Shown: piece by piece, positions 49,384 through 61,047 of the stretch
Layout: every line of letters starts with the position of its first letter
Numbering within the stretch: position 1 is the stretch's first letter
NCBI RefSeq assembly: GCF_000004075.3
Contig: NC_026655.2
Coordinates: 5,332,001-5,396,000 of the forward strand
Direction: 5' to 3'
Length of the DNA: 64,000 nucleotides
From: Cucumis sativus
Lineage: Eukaryota; Streptophyta; Magnoliopsida; Cucurbitales; Cucurbitaceae
Made by a program: the position numbers and the translations under genes
Notes under the pieces: model-generated
Database searches by the model: none
What the model was told of the DNA's origin: nothing
The model's input: the letters and a program-made list of their open reading frames with translations, nothing else

Positions 49384-51313
49384 ATGAGTTTTTTAACAGG
49401 ATCCCCCAAAAAATCTTGGCAGCCTATCATGACAGATGATACAACAACTTCCAGTTATTGGCTCAATTGGAGGGTTGTGCTTTGCATTATATGGGTTTTG
49501 CTTACACTGAGTTTTGCATTGTTTCTGATATGGAAATATGAGGCCCGTGGGAATAAGGAATGTGACAGAGAAGAGTCTCAGAAAGAAGAAGCTGGAGCTT
49601 TGTATGATGATGAAACATGGCGGCCTTGTTTTAAGGGAATTCATCCAGCTTGGCTTTTGGCCTTCAGAGTGTTGGCTTTTTGTGTACTCTTGGTGCTTCT
49701 CATTGTCACTGCTATTGTTGACGGTGGAGACATCTTTTACTTCTATACTCAGTGAGTTTTCATTGATTTTGTTTATGTATTTTAATCAAAGAAATGGGGA
49801 AGTTTTGTTTAGAAATTCAAATTTTTTTAGAAGTTCTGTATGTTGTTACTTATGCCAGTGGTTTCATGGTTGTGTTGCGTAAAACAGGTGGACTTTTACT
49901 TCAATCACCATTTATTTTGGGGTATGTTCATCATTTTTCATGTTCCTCTCTCTCTTTATATCTCCTTTTTCTATCTCTATTGTCTTATAATCTCCAATTT
50001 TCTGTTCATAGCTTGGATCATTGCTCTCCATCAATGGCTGCTACCAGTATCAGAAGAAAGTTAGTGGTGAGAGAGTGGATAATGTAGAGGGAGATGCAGA
50101 ACAAGGCACTTCTGCAGGTGGAAATGGTTCGATTACCTCAAATACAGAGAAAAATTCATCCCGTCATGAAGAACATCATCTCGTACGTCAACGTGCAGGA
50201 TTTTGGGGTTATGTCTTTCAGATTATCTTCCAGGTTCGTGCCTTGTTGAACATCAGCATTGCCATTTCTAAGTTTTGAAGATTTGATACCATTTTCTTCA
50301 TTAGTTTGCTGACCTTTTGGCCTCTTCTGTTGTTATTGAAAGATGAATGCAGGTGCCGTTATGTTGACAGATTGCGTCTTTTGGTTCATAATCGTTCCGT
50401 TTCTCACTATCAAAGATTACAACCTTAATTTTGTAAGTGCGCTTAGCAGCTGCAAATTGATCTAAATTGCTAGGGGGCTCATTTCTATATGTGTTTACAA
50501 AATGATCATAAGGAGGTTTTCAAGAGCTCCCAACTTCATTGTTTTAAATTGAGCTAATATGAATTTTTCTCTTGGCAGTTGATAATAAATATGCACACAA
50601 TCAATGCTGTTTTCTTGATAGGAGACACTGCTTTGAACTCTTTGGTAAGTGATGAAAGCAACTTCCCTTTGGTTCTCTTGTCTTGTTATATCATGGCTCA
50701 GTTCTTATACATTACAACTTTTCAGCGATTCCCGTGGTTTCGGATTGGATATTTCTTCCTTTGGACGGTCGTGTATGTCATCTTTCAATGGATCGTTCAT
50801 GCTTGTGTGAGATTATGGTAAGATCATTGCCTATCTTCTTTTCTTTCTAGTTTGATTACATTCATGATGTTACAACAATGATTTCTCCCTGCAAAACAGG
50901 TGGCCTTATCCATTTCTTGATCTCTCATCTTCATACGCCCCACTTTGGTAAGTTTCTTGCTTTGATTATGAGTAATCATGTTTGTACTGGATTTAAAATT
51001 GTTAAAACTATTGTTGATATTTTCAACATAACATTGAAAATGTTTTTGATCATTCAAAACTAACTTTAATGATATGAAAACTTCATTTAAAAGTGTTAAA
51101 TTAAATATAAAATTCATTTTGAGTGACTAAAGACATGCTTTAGAATAATTTTAGCAATGCTTTAGAACAATTTTACTAATTGTCTTGTGATTTAGGTACT
51201 TGTCTGTGGCTCTTATGCACATTCCTTGCTATGGCATCTTCACACTGATCATGAAGCTAAAACACCATGTTTTTTCGACACGGTGCCCACAATCCTATCA
51301 ATGTATGAGGTAA
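49384..51313 (+). CDS. Seven-span membrane protein, plant AIG1/rolling-stone-like family
   Basis: I recognise a conserved plant membrane family but not a proven function. Coding exons: 49384-49751, 49888-49921, 50012-50233, 50343-50432, 50579-50644, 50726-50817, 50900-50947 and 51196-51313, summing to 346 codons with the stop (345 residues). About seven hydrophobic spans are seen: VVLCIIWVLLTLSFALFLIW, LLAFRVLAFCVLLVLLIVTA, FTSITIYFGLGSLL, TDCVFWFIIVPFL, INAVFLIGDTALNSL, IGYFFLWTVVYVIFQW and LWYLSVALMHIPCYGIF. A Ser/Asn/Glu-rich hydrophilic loop (GTSAGGNGSITSNTEKNSS) lies between spans 3 and 4. The order, and the membrane His at NMHTINAVF (His244), resemble FAR-17a/AIG1 and Drosophila rolling stone; members of AIG1 are threonine-dependent fatty-acid-ester hydrolases. 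The link is an inference. Confidence 0.85.
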
Positions 51314-51683
51314 TCGGCGAAGCCCAGAAAGAAGATACTGTTTAAACTCTCCGAAGGAGGAAAACAAGCATAAATGGCAAAAACAGACTTAATATAAAAT
51401 TGATCTATAGGGATAAGTGTTTGATGTAAATGAGTTCTGCAGACATGAAAATCTTGACAGGAAAGAAAGAAGAGCAAAAGATACATTCAAGGTTTTCTTA
51501 GGCAATTAGATTAACAATCTTCTCAAAAAGAGTTGTATGGCATAATACATATAACTTATATGTATGTAACCCATAGGAATATTTTTCTATTTGGTATAGA
51601 ATATAAAGAGAGAGAGCTCAGCTTTGTTCTCTATTTGTGTGGTTTGTCATTTTTTATTTTTCATCTGCTCTCTCTCTTTTCCC

Positions 51684-51689
51684 AATAAA
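51684..51689 (+). terminator. Possible AATAAA polyadenylation signal of the AIG1-like gene
   Basis: AATAAA lies 371 bp after the stop codon in a T/C-rich context (TCTCTTTTCCC precedes it). It is a candidate only. Confidence 0.3.
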
Positions 51690-52526
51690 GGGATTGGATC
51701 CCTGCCTTGACAGCATGAAAATTGATAGATTTGATTCTTTGCATTGGAAAGACAATGTTCTATAAGTCATTTGAATTAATGCAAATGGAAGCCAGTTGAG
51801 CATAAAGTGGCAAAGGGAGGGTCAAAAAGGGAGAGGTCAAGAATAAGAACATCCCTCTCACTTTGGAATTTAAAGTGCTAGTTGCTAGTTAAAGTTTACA
51901 TCTCTCACTTTCTTGCTTTTAGGGCACCATATTCAAAACTTACCCACTAATCCAAGAATGACCATTGTATTGCTAGTTTTTTAAATTAAAAAAATTAGTT
52001 AAACTTAAATGTTAGTTCAAGTTTATATCTATTTACTTCAGTCATGAACTTTCTAATTTATAAATGTGTCTAATTGATCCTACCAGCTTTAAATAAATTT
52101 AAAACCAAATGCTGATCTACTGGGTATAAGTTTGAATTTTGAATTTAAAAGAACTAAATTCATAATCTTGAAAATTTAGAAAGAAAAAAAAAAAGAACAC
52201 GGTTCTCAAGATTTAAATATCGAATTTTAAAAGTTTATGGACCAAATAATCATAAATCCAAAATGTCCAAGGACTCAAATTTGTAATAAAAATTGAAATT
52301 CAAGGACTAAATATATGTAATTTTAAAAAATTGAGAAGCCAAATAAAATTGTGTTTGAAAGTTTTTTTAAAAATTACTAATAAAGAAAAAAGATTTGAAG
52401 TTCAGAAAAAATTACTCATAACGAATATCTTGCAAATGATACATCCTTACACAACCTATTATTGGATTGAGACTATCCAACTCTAAAAAGTAAGTTAAAT
52501 GATTAAAGCTCATGATGGTGCTCCCA

Positions 52527-52551
52527 CTCTCTCTCTCTCTCTTTCTCTCTT
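52527..52551. repeat. (CT)n microsatellite
   Basis: A run of CT dinucleotides with one TTT interruption in the convergent intergenic region. Confidence 0.85.
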
Positions 52552-52950
52552 CCTCTACAATCTACAAAGGTTATGAGGGTATACACCCCAATATTTCAAA
52601 TTTCTCTAGAAGACAGCATTTTATTCATTTGGACTCATCTCAAACATCCATATAATTAAGCGATCAAAGTCACTATCTAAACATAAGTATAGGGAATTGT
52701 ATGAAGAAAAAATCAACTCACATCTGACTTATGAAACAAAATAAGATTAAACACGTTTTCTTCCTAAAATGGTAGTCCTCAAGGATGGCCAGCTTATTAT
52801 CTTCGAAACCACCAGAAAATCCTGTAAAAATGGTAGAATGCAAGCAAAAAAAGCCAACAATCCTGGTTGGAAATGGCCTGTATATTACTCCATTTTGACT
52901 TCATTCAGGGCATCTTGCTATGCTGGAAAATGGAGAAGTGATTATTGAAT

Positions 52951-54815
52951 CTACTTATTTAAGTTTTCTTCAAATCTCTCAATAGCAGCACCGACACCAC
53001 TCTTTGATTTTCCCTCTTGAACTGTATTAGTATAACCAAGCGCTTCATTACCTTCATTTGCTTTCTCTACAAGCTTTAAATGAATCCAACCTGTCATTCC
53101 CATGCCTCTTTAGTAACAGGCAACCATAGCTAACAAACTTAACCATCACTATTATTTTTTTCCTTTTTTTTTTATATTAGAAAAGGTTTTTATGATTCAT
53201 GTGGAAAAAGATTCCTAAAGCCATCCTATAAAAGATCACAGCACCAATATAACTTAGAAGAGAAAGAAATCTGAATAAATCATTACCAAGAGGAAAGCAA
53301 AATGCTGCACCTAGGACAGATCCCATTGCTACATTCCTAGCACGCCACTTGAGCGATCCCGGCACTGTTACAGTAAGCCAAATAACAACATAAGTTGAGC
53401 TGTAGCTGCATGTTTAAGTACTTGATACAACTCTGTTTGTTCACATGTTCAAACATTTTAGCTGCCCTAGAGCTTCAAAGTAAAAATGGATAAAACTTAA
53501 GGAATAACTCGAAGCAATTAGATCTGAGCGAACAAATTGTTTGCATTTAGTATAACTACTTACATATTAGACCAAATGTAGCAGCTGTGGCAGAACCAGC
53601 TGCGGCAACATTAAAGACATCATGTACACCACGCTTCTCAGCTAGCAGATTTTGTAGACCATAAAATGCAGCTGTAAACATCCCAAGGCGCACACCACCA
53701 ACTATCGAGCCTCGTGTAACTCGGATAAATCGTTTCTCCATTGCATCTCTGATTAACCTATATTGTTCACGCTTGTCAGGTGTGCTACCAAGCTTCAATG
53801 TAACTTCTGCATCCTTACTCTGCCAATTGCCAGACTCCCAAATTTCATTCAGTTGGAAAATTTTCATTTCATTAAACAAGAGTCATTTCAGAAAGCCAAA
53901 TTTCAATAGATACTGAGTATTTGCGGTGCAACTGGAAATTCCACTTACAACATCTCCAAGTATCGGTCTAAACCTTTTATAAAAGAGACGTCTATTACCA
54001 TGAAAACCTTATATGAATGCAAGAAGTGAAGTCTACTGTCTATCTTTTTGGTTTCCCATGACCCACAACTTTCAAGCGTATTATCTTGTGCAGATGCAAT
54101 CATCATTCCTTGTCATGACATTTATGCAATACTAGAATTACTCGCTTCCCTTAATACATTTCATGATCAATTCCAAAATTTTCATGAAGTCATTCAAATT
54201 AACACCTTAAAAATATTTGCCCAACAAATAAACCTAAGGTTAGAACGAATAATGAGAGCAAGGGGCACAAATTTTCATTCACAGTATGCTTTTCTTTATT
54301 CATTTCTTAACAACTTCGAATCAACCAAGCAGCATGAAACAAGAACATTTCTCAACTTCAAAAATGGATTACAAGAGAACATTAGGGGGATATTATACAT
54401 CAAATTAACTTACCACCGAAGCGGCAGCTTCTTTGCTTCCTCCATAAAACATGCCTGCAAACACTCCAATAGTTGTTGCCGTACCCCAGTTCACCGTTCC
54501 GGGCAATTTTTTAGTACTCTGGTTAAATGAACATTGATCAAGTGGGCAGTCAGAAAAGTCGGTTCTAGATCCAGTGAATCATCAGTAAACGCAAAATCAT
54601 TCCGATATTTAGTAAATAATTTGAAACTCCTTTTCAATTCATAAACAGACAATCATTACAAAGAAAAACCTAATTCAATAAAGGACGCAATGCTGAAGGA
54701 TCGCAAAAGAAACACCCTTTTGATGATAAAATTGTAAAGGGCGAATAAATCTTAGCTCCAAGAGAGAAATTCTTACAGTTGATGGCGTTTCTTCGGATTC
54801 CTCAGCTACTTCCAT
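52951..54815 (-). CDS. Tim17/Tim22/Tim23/Pmp24-family membrane protein
   Basis: The family forms four-helix inner-membrane proteins of mitochondria and plastids, including import channels and the complex I assembly factor TIMMDC1. Coding exons: 54777-54815, 54414-54518, 53564-53819, 53287-53364 and 52951-53090, summing to 206 codons with the stop (205 residues). The start MEVAEESEETPST is acidic, without a cleavable presequence. The hydrophobic segments are WGTATTIGVFAGMFYGG, GSIVGGVRLGMFTAAFYGL, VFNVAAAGSATAATFGLI and NVAMGSVLGAAFCFPLG. The stretch FYGLQNLLAEKRGVHDVFN fits the family signature of Phe, ten residues, Arg, three residues, Asp. The C-terminus is a hydrophilic tail (EGKSKSGVGAAIERFEENLN). 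I favour a TIMMDC1-like or related small member over Tim17, Tim22 or Tim23 proper, with moderate certainty. Confidence 0.88.
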
Positions 54816-56451
54816 CGTCAAGTATATCTCTGACTATAGACTTGAATTAAACGGCAACACCCTTACACGAATGCCAGTAAACCATTGATCCCCTTAAAAA
54901 AAAAAAAAAAAGAAACCCTCTTCCCCCGTGTCGGAAATAGATGGAAACAGTAGCTGAAGTTAAATTCGAACTCTCTCAAAGTCGAGATTCGAGAGCGAAG
55001 CAGAAGTTGCCGAGTTTTGTCCGACGAAGTGCATAGGCGGCGATGGCTTCAGCCGAGTCGTTAATCTAAACTTCGGATCCGTTTCGATTGAAAGAAGAAA
55101 TAGTGTTTTTTAAAAAATAAAAATGTTTAAAATATATTTACCAAATATTCAATTTTTCTTAAATAATTTTAAATTAAACAAAATGTATTCTAAAGATTTT
55201 CTTTCATTTTTTTAACAACTCATATATATATATATAAAATACCAATTTCAAAGAAAAAAAATCCCTAGATTTTGGTTGAGTGATTAAACTTTCTATTTTC
55301 CCCTCTATTTCTATTTTTCAGATTTGTTGATTAACTTCTTCTTCTTTTTTCTTTTAAACAACTTTTGTTTTAAATTTACAAATTAACTTACTAATCCAAT
55401 CTACTTACTGGATCCAACCCCCCTTATTCTCTTAGTTTTGTTTCGATTAACCAGACTAATCTTCTCGAAAAGAAAGTAAATGAGATCAAATTTTTAACCT
55501 CACAAAATAGCAACTTTGGTAATTGCCCATGTATACCATGTTAAGTTAGGGCATATACATCCTTTATTGAAGGAAATAATGTTGAGTATTAACGTAACAC
55601 ATATACATTAATCCTTCACTTGCATTATGTTTCTATTGGATTCTTCAAGAAGTGTAGTTCATAATATTTGAAGTTTGAATTTGATTTTTAATTTGAGTTC
55701 TGTTAATTGCTAAATTTGAAATACCTATTACTATTAGCACCTCTCCAAACATACTTAAATTAACTTGAAAGATCTTTTTGTTTTTCATCTACCATGTTTT
55801 TTATCAACTTTCAATTATATCATTCCCTGATGAAGCCATTCGCACAAAAATACTAAATTAATTGGTTTAATTTCACCCATTCTCATGCTTTGAAGTTGGG
55901 GAGGCCCCGTAGAAATAAGAACACGTACATAAAACTAAACTTATACTTCAATGAAATTGAAGAATTACATGAAAGTTTATGTATCTTCTTCATTCTTCTC
56001 GCATTGCAAAATTCAAGGTAAACGTTTGGATTTTTCCCCCTAAGAAGAAAGAGAAGATTATAGAAAATGGAAACTTCTACTTTTGGCTGAAGAATCTCCC
56101 CCTCAATGAAGAATTTGAAGAAAAAGAAGAAAAGGGTTTGTCCATGACAGAGAATGGCTAAAGGTAGCAGAATTTCACAAAAAAGCAGAAGAAACCCATC
56201 AACGAACAAACACAAAATCAAATCATATCCTCATGAAAAAGCAGAAGAATTAACAAATTCAATCCAAATTCTTCAACAATACTCATCTGAATAAAGTAGC
56301 CCCGCCCCAATCACCCCCCCCTAAACCGACACCAATTTCTTCTCCAATCTCCACCCTCAAGCAAAGTATCATTTTCCCTAAATCACATCACTCCTTCAAA
56401 CTCAATCCTCACTCATTCACTCACTCACTCATTCCTTCATCACCTTCAACA
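54816..56451. promoter_or_regulatory. Divergent promoter region of the Tim17-family and WAK-type genes
   Basis: The two genes diverge from here. 54816 to about 55075 is the GC-richer leader of the minus-strand gene. 56380-56451 is a C/A-rich leader with CACTCATTCACTCACTCACT just before the plus-strand start. The middle is AT-rich, with a (TA)n run at about 55220-55235. No exon was recognised. Confidence 0.5.
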
Positions 56452-59400
56452 ATGTCAACAACATCACTCCTAATTCCTCTCTCCCTCTCTCTCATCCTCG
56501 CATCTCTTCCACTATTCAGTTCCACCACCAACATCCATTCCGACGCTTGCCGCTCCTTCTGCGGCAACATCACCGTCGATTATCCCTTCGCTCTCCAATA
56601 CGGTTGCGGCCATCCCGGCTACCGCGACCTTCTCTACTGCATGAACGACGTTCTAATGTTCCACATCCGATCCGGATCTTACAGAGTGTTAGACATCGAT
56701 TACGCTTACGAAGCCCTAACTCTCCACGACCCTCACATGTCGACCTGCTCTAACATCGTCCTCGGCGGTCGAGGCAACGGCTTCGACATCGAGGAATGGC
56801 GGTTACCGTACCTGAATCCAACTGCCGATAACGCATTTCTCCTCATCGGTTGCTCCGCCCAGTCGCCGCTCTTCCAAGGGTTCCCAAACAAGCATCTAGT
56901 CTGCAGAAACATATCGGGGATTGGTTGTGAGGACTATTACGATTGCCCGGCTTGGGATTTATTGGGCCATAGAAAACCAAGCCGGGTTTACGGGTCCGGT
57001 CCACCTGAGTGCTGTGCGGTTCCTTTTGAGTCGATTAAGGCTATAAACCTCACGAAACTTCAGTGTGAAGGGTACAGTAGTGCTTATAGCCTGGCTCCGT
57101 TGAGGATTAATGGGCCTGATGAATGGGCCTATGGGATTCGTGTGAAATATTCGGTCCAAGCAAATGAAGATTTTTGTCGAGCGTGTCAGGCTACTGGTGG
57201 CACGTGCGGGTATGGTACGGATAGCGTTAGACAGCTATGTATGTGTGGGAGCTCCAATTCTACCTCTACTTGTGATTTTGGTAAGTTGGGGATACTTTCC
57301 TAATTCTCATTATTCTCTTATTAAATTATATATTTGGTTTTACAATTAACAAAAGAAAATTACAATTTAATATTTATTAGCCATAGGATTAAATTTTTAT
57401 ATTTGTTCATCTTTTTTTTTTTTTTCGTTTTTCATTCTTAGGTTTTTATAAATTTTAAGTTTATTATAAACTAGAGGGACTGATTTTTTTAAAAAAAAAT
57501 CTAGAGATGAAGTTTGTAATTTAACTTTTTTCCATTCTTTTTTCTAGAGTTTGAGAAATTTAATATGGTTTTTTTTATCGAATAAATAAATAAAACAAAA
57601 TTTTACTTGACAAGTTTGATTTTATTCACTTTTTTCATTGCTTCTAACTTAAATTAGTATTATAATTTTAAATATAATGTTGTCATTTACAGTTTGTATA
57701 TTCGATAAATTAATTTTATTCGTCTTCAATTTTAACATTCAAATATAAAGTTGTCATTTATAGTTTGTGTATTAAGTTTCTTTTTATTAATTCCCTTTAG
57801 CAAATTATTGATTGTTTTGATAATTTTTGTAACATTATCGTTTTCTGTTTAAACGTTTCCTTGGAAACATCAATGTTTTTATAAATTTTATTTAAGTGAT
57901 GGGATTTTTATGATATAGAATGTATAAACAAAGGTTAGAAATCAAATAAAACAATATTTCTAAAATTCATTTTTGACAATTTTCCTTACTCTTAAATAAT
58001 TATATTACACTTTCAAAAACTTATAAAATAGGTGTATTAATATTATAAATTTATAAACTAAAAATGTACATTTATAAAATTCATAAGCAAAAAAAATACA
58101 CCTTTAAACTTGAAGGCTAAAAGAGTAATTTTTTCTAAAATTTGATGTTTATAAATTAATAAATATATCATCTAAATAGAAACAACTAGTTATATGATTT
58201 ATAATTATATTATGAAACATACTTTCAACCACTGCTCAAATTAAAATCTAATTTGTGAATTTTACTATTATACACATACGTTTGGGACACTACTTTACAA
58301 CAACCATAAGTGAGCTTATTTTACTTTATTAGGAAATCCATAGTTGAGGCTTTGGGTACCGATATTCCTAAACTTAGTTTAATTATTTAAGGCATACCTA
58401 AGAGTACACAAAATTCCATTATTTCGTTTCTTAGTACCAAATAATTGAGATATGAAAAAGGAAAAATATTAATTGAGATGCCAATTGCCAAAATCAATAA
58501 AGTTCATGCATTTAAGGTTCCTATGTCCTACCACCTTATATATATATATATTAACTTTTTTGTTTTTTGTTTTTTGTTTTTGTCTTTTCTTTTTCCCTTA
58601 GTTTGAGTCTAAAATATATTAAACATATGGTAATGTAATTTTGCAGTTATGAGCTCGTTACCAAGAAGGATGACATCATGGACAGCAATCAAAGCCACTA
58701 TAGCAGGTAAAATATATGGTTAAACAATTTATCTACTTTTTCTTCTTCTAAAGTTTATTTATAAATGAGTTAAATTTTAATAATTTTTTATTTATAATAT
58801 TTTAAAACTATAATAGATATTAAGCTTTTTACTTATCAAATATAAACTTTCACATTTTGTTTCTTAAAATAAATCTTATCATTTAAAAAAAAAATGTATC
58901 AATTGATCAAACAGTAAACAACCATTCAATTTATTAAAATAATCTAATCAATAATCATAATACTTTTTATGATAAATATTTGATGAACGAGTAATTTATA
59001 GTTAATTTTTTTTACGAAGTATAAATATTTTATTTTTAATTTTAAAACTAAAGTCAAGCAATTTATATTCAATGAATTTGATATTAATTAAAATTTAATA
59101 CTTAATTACTTCTAATTAACTAAGCTAGTATCAGTAATTAGTTCTAAAAATATTTATAACTACATATGCTAATAACGAGTGCGGTAATGGGTTTTAATCC
59201 CAACTATTAGTAAATTGGTTATAGATAATTAATTAAATAGTTGAAAAAACTTTTTTATAATTTTATTTAACTAATTAAATATTTTAATTAATATCTTAAA
59301 CTCCTAAATGCTTCACATAAACAATCACGGGGTGGGCAATGTATACCATTTTTATAGTTTAGGACGATGAAGGAGTCTACAAGCTTAAGCATAAATGTGC

Positions 59401-59582
59401 ATAACAATCTTTTGGTGTTTTATTTTTTGCACAATAAAGATGGATAATCTATCTGTATTGATATTATTATTATTTTGGGAATTATAGGTTAATTTTATTG
59501 TATTCTTGAATTTTGTATAATTGAAATTATAATTAATATGTTTGTAAATATGATTATAGGAAGCTTGATGCTGATGTTGTAG
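56452..59582 (+). CDS. Secreted WAK-type galacturonan-binding protein without kinase
   Basis: The protein has the extracellular pectin-binding part of wall-associated kinases and no kinase. Coding exons: 56452-57280, 58647-58706 and 59560-59582, giving 304 codons with the stop (303 residues). Residues 1 to about 27 are a signal peptide (SLLIPLSLSLILASLPLFSS). A GUB_WAK domain follows, with CRSFCGNITVDYPFALQYGC and Cys pairs through the body (LLIGCSAQSP, ECCAVPFES). A WAK-associated Cys-rich segment ends in CRACQATGGTCGYG and LCMCGSSNST. The last two exons code only MSSLPRRMTSWTAIKATIAG and SLMLML, a hydrophobic tail that could be a short membrane anchor or GPI signal. Exon 1 is markedly GC-richer than the surrounding DNA. 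No kinase exon follows before the next gene. The ligand is inferred from the family. Confidence 0.9.
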
Positions 59583-60985
59583 ACAAAGAAGAGGTGATTA
59601 CGAAATGGGGAAATTTGGTTTTTGGGCAGACCAAAGAAAATGCTTCGTGCTAATTAATTTCCACGAGGGCCTGAATAGTATTTGTATGTACACGTGCATG
59701 GTGGGGGAGATATTTATAATTTTTTTAGAAAATTTTATAGATTTAATTAATGGGCCAGCAATAGAATTTCATAAGGTTTTTGTAACGTTTTTTTTTTTTT
59801 TCTTTTTGTGGAAAATTGAGAGTTACTTTGTATCAATCTGAGTAGTAATAGAATTTGAAATTTTCATACTTCTAATTTTAATTTCATTTGAGATCATTAA
59901 ATAATAATGATAATAACAATAATTTCTGTGGAGAAAGATAGTTTATCAAACTGGTGCTTGTTGAGTTGAGATTGAATGTATTTAACAAATCTAACAAGAA
60001 ACTAATTAGGATTTATTGAAAATTTTAGAATTAAAATTGTACAATTCAAAAAAAATATATGGATTAAAGTTGAACAAATTAAAGCATAAAAGAAAACCAT
60101 GTCATTTCTCGTTTTTAAACTATTAAACTTACTTTTAAAAAAATTAGAAAGAATTCAATATTAATTATCAATTTTAATAAACATTTCAAAACTATAATCA
60201 TTTATAAAAATTCTTTAAATTTCTTTTTAACTAAAACGAGACTTGAAAAGTTGTGGTGGGATATAAGATTGATTTATATTTTTATTCTAGATCATCTACT
60301 AGACTATACAAATATATCCTTATCTAGGTTGAAAAATTCAAAAGCTTCATTTACTAATTGTGTGAATTTTTGTTTAACACTTGTTTTCTATTACTTATCT
60401 TTTTTTGTTTGTTTTGTTTATTTGCTTTTTATCACTATTTTAAAAAATCAAGTTAAGTTTTAGGAAACAAAAAAAACAAAAAAAAGATAAAATTTAAAAG
60501 ATTATTTTTATTTTTGAAAGTTAAGAACTATTCTACCCAAAATATAAAAATAAAAAATTGAGAAAAGGTATTAATACAAATTAGAAAAATAATTATTAAA
60601 AATAAAACAATGACCAAATTCGAGTTAAAATTTGTTTTATTGTTTTAAAGTTTGATGAAAGTTTATAAAATATAAAAATATTTTAAAAAATAGTGACAAA
60701 ATAGAAGGCTATTTTTCATAATTTAGTTGAGGCTATTTTTCCCACAAACAATATTCAGTTAAAAGAAAAAAAAGACAAAAGACAAAAAAAAAAAAGAGAA
60801 AAAGATACCTGTCTTCACCAAAAAAAAAGTTACTATAAAAAATCAGAAGGCGATGAAGGAAAAAACCAGCGCGGGGAGTGGGGCCGAGCGGCGACTTCGG
60901 AGCCGATCCTTCTATCAACACAGTTTCCATTTCTTGAAGAAAATAATCGTCCCGTCGAATTCAGGGCCATCGACTTCCATTACCA
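59583..60985. other. 3'-UTR and PAT1 promoter region
   Basis: 59583 to about 59870 is probably 3'-UTR of the WAK-type gene. 60000-60800 is AT-rich with no exon. From 60850 the GC content rises, marking the PAT1 leader. Confidence 0.5.
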
Positions 60986-61047
60986 ATGGCGTTTTCTTCT
61001 TCTCTATCTCCGATTTCATTGCCGCCTTCTTTCACTTCCCATTCTGA
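60853..61047 (+). promoter_or_regulatory. Upstream ORF overlapping the PAT1 start codon
   Basis: An ATG in fair context (GGCGATGAAG) opens a 64-codon frame that runs past the PAT1 start at 60986 in another frame and stops at 61047. It lies in the GC-richer leader, so it is probably on the mRNA if transcription starts before 60853. If so, it would lower or regulate PAT1 translation. No peptide function is suggested. Confidence 0.4.

Larger units (their letters stand above)
51314..52950. other. Convergent intergenic region
   Basis: It lies between the stop codons of the AIG1-like gene (plus) and the Tim17-family gene (minus). Apart from the probable 3'-UTRs it is AT-rich, with a (CT)n tract at 52527-52551. 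Phrases such as GGACTAAA and GGACCAAATAATCATAA at 52200-52320 look like degraded transposon sequence. No exon was seen. Confidence 0.55.

Noticed and set aside
54048..54530. 160-codon plus-strand open frame across the Tim17-family gene
   Set aside because: It runs antisense through intron 2 and exon 2 of the minus-strand gene, and its sequence resembles no protein I know.
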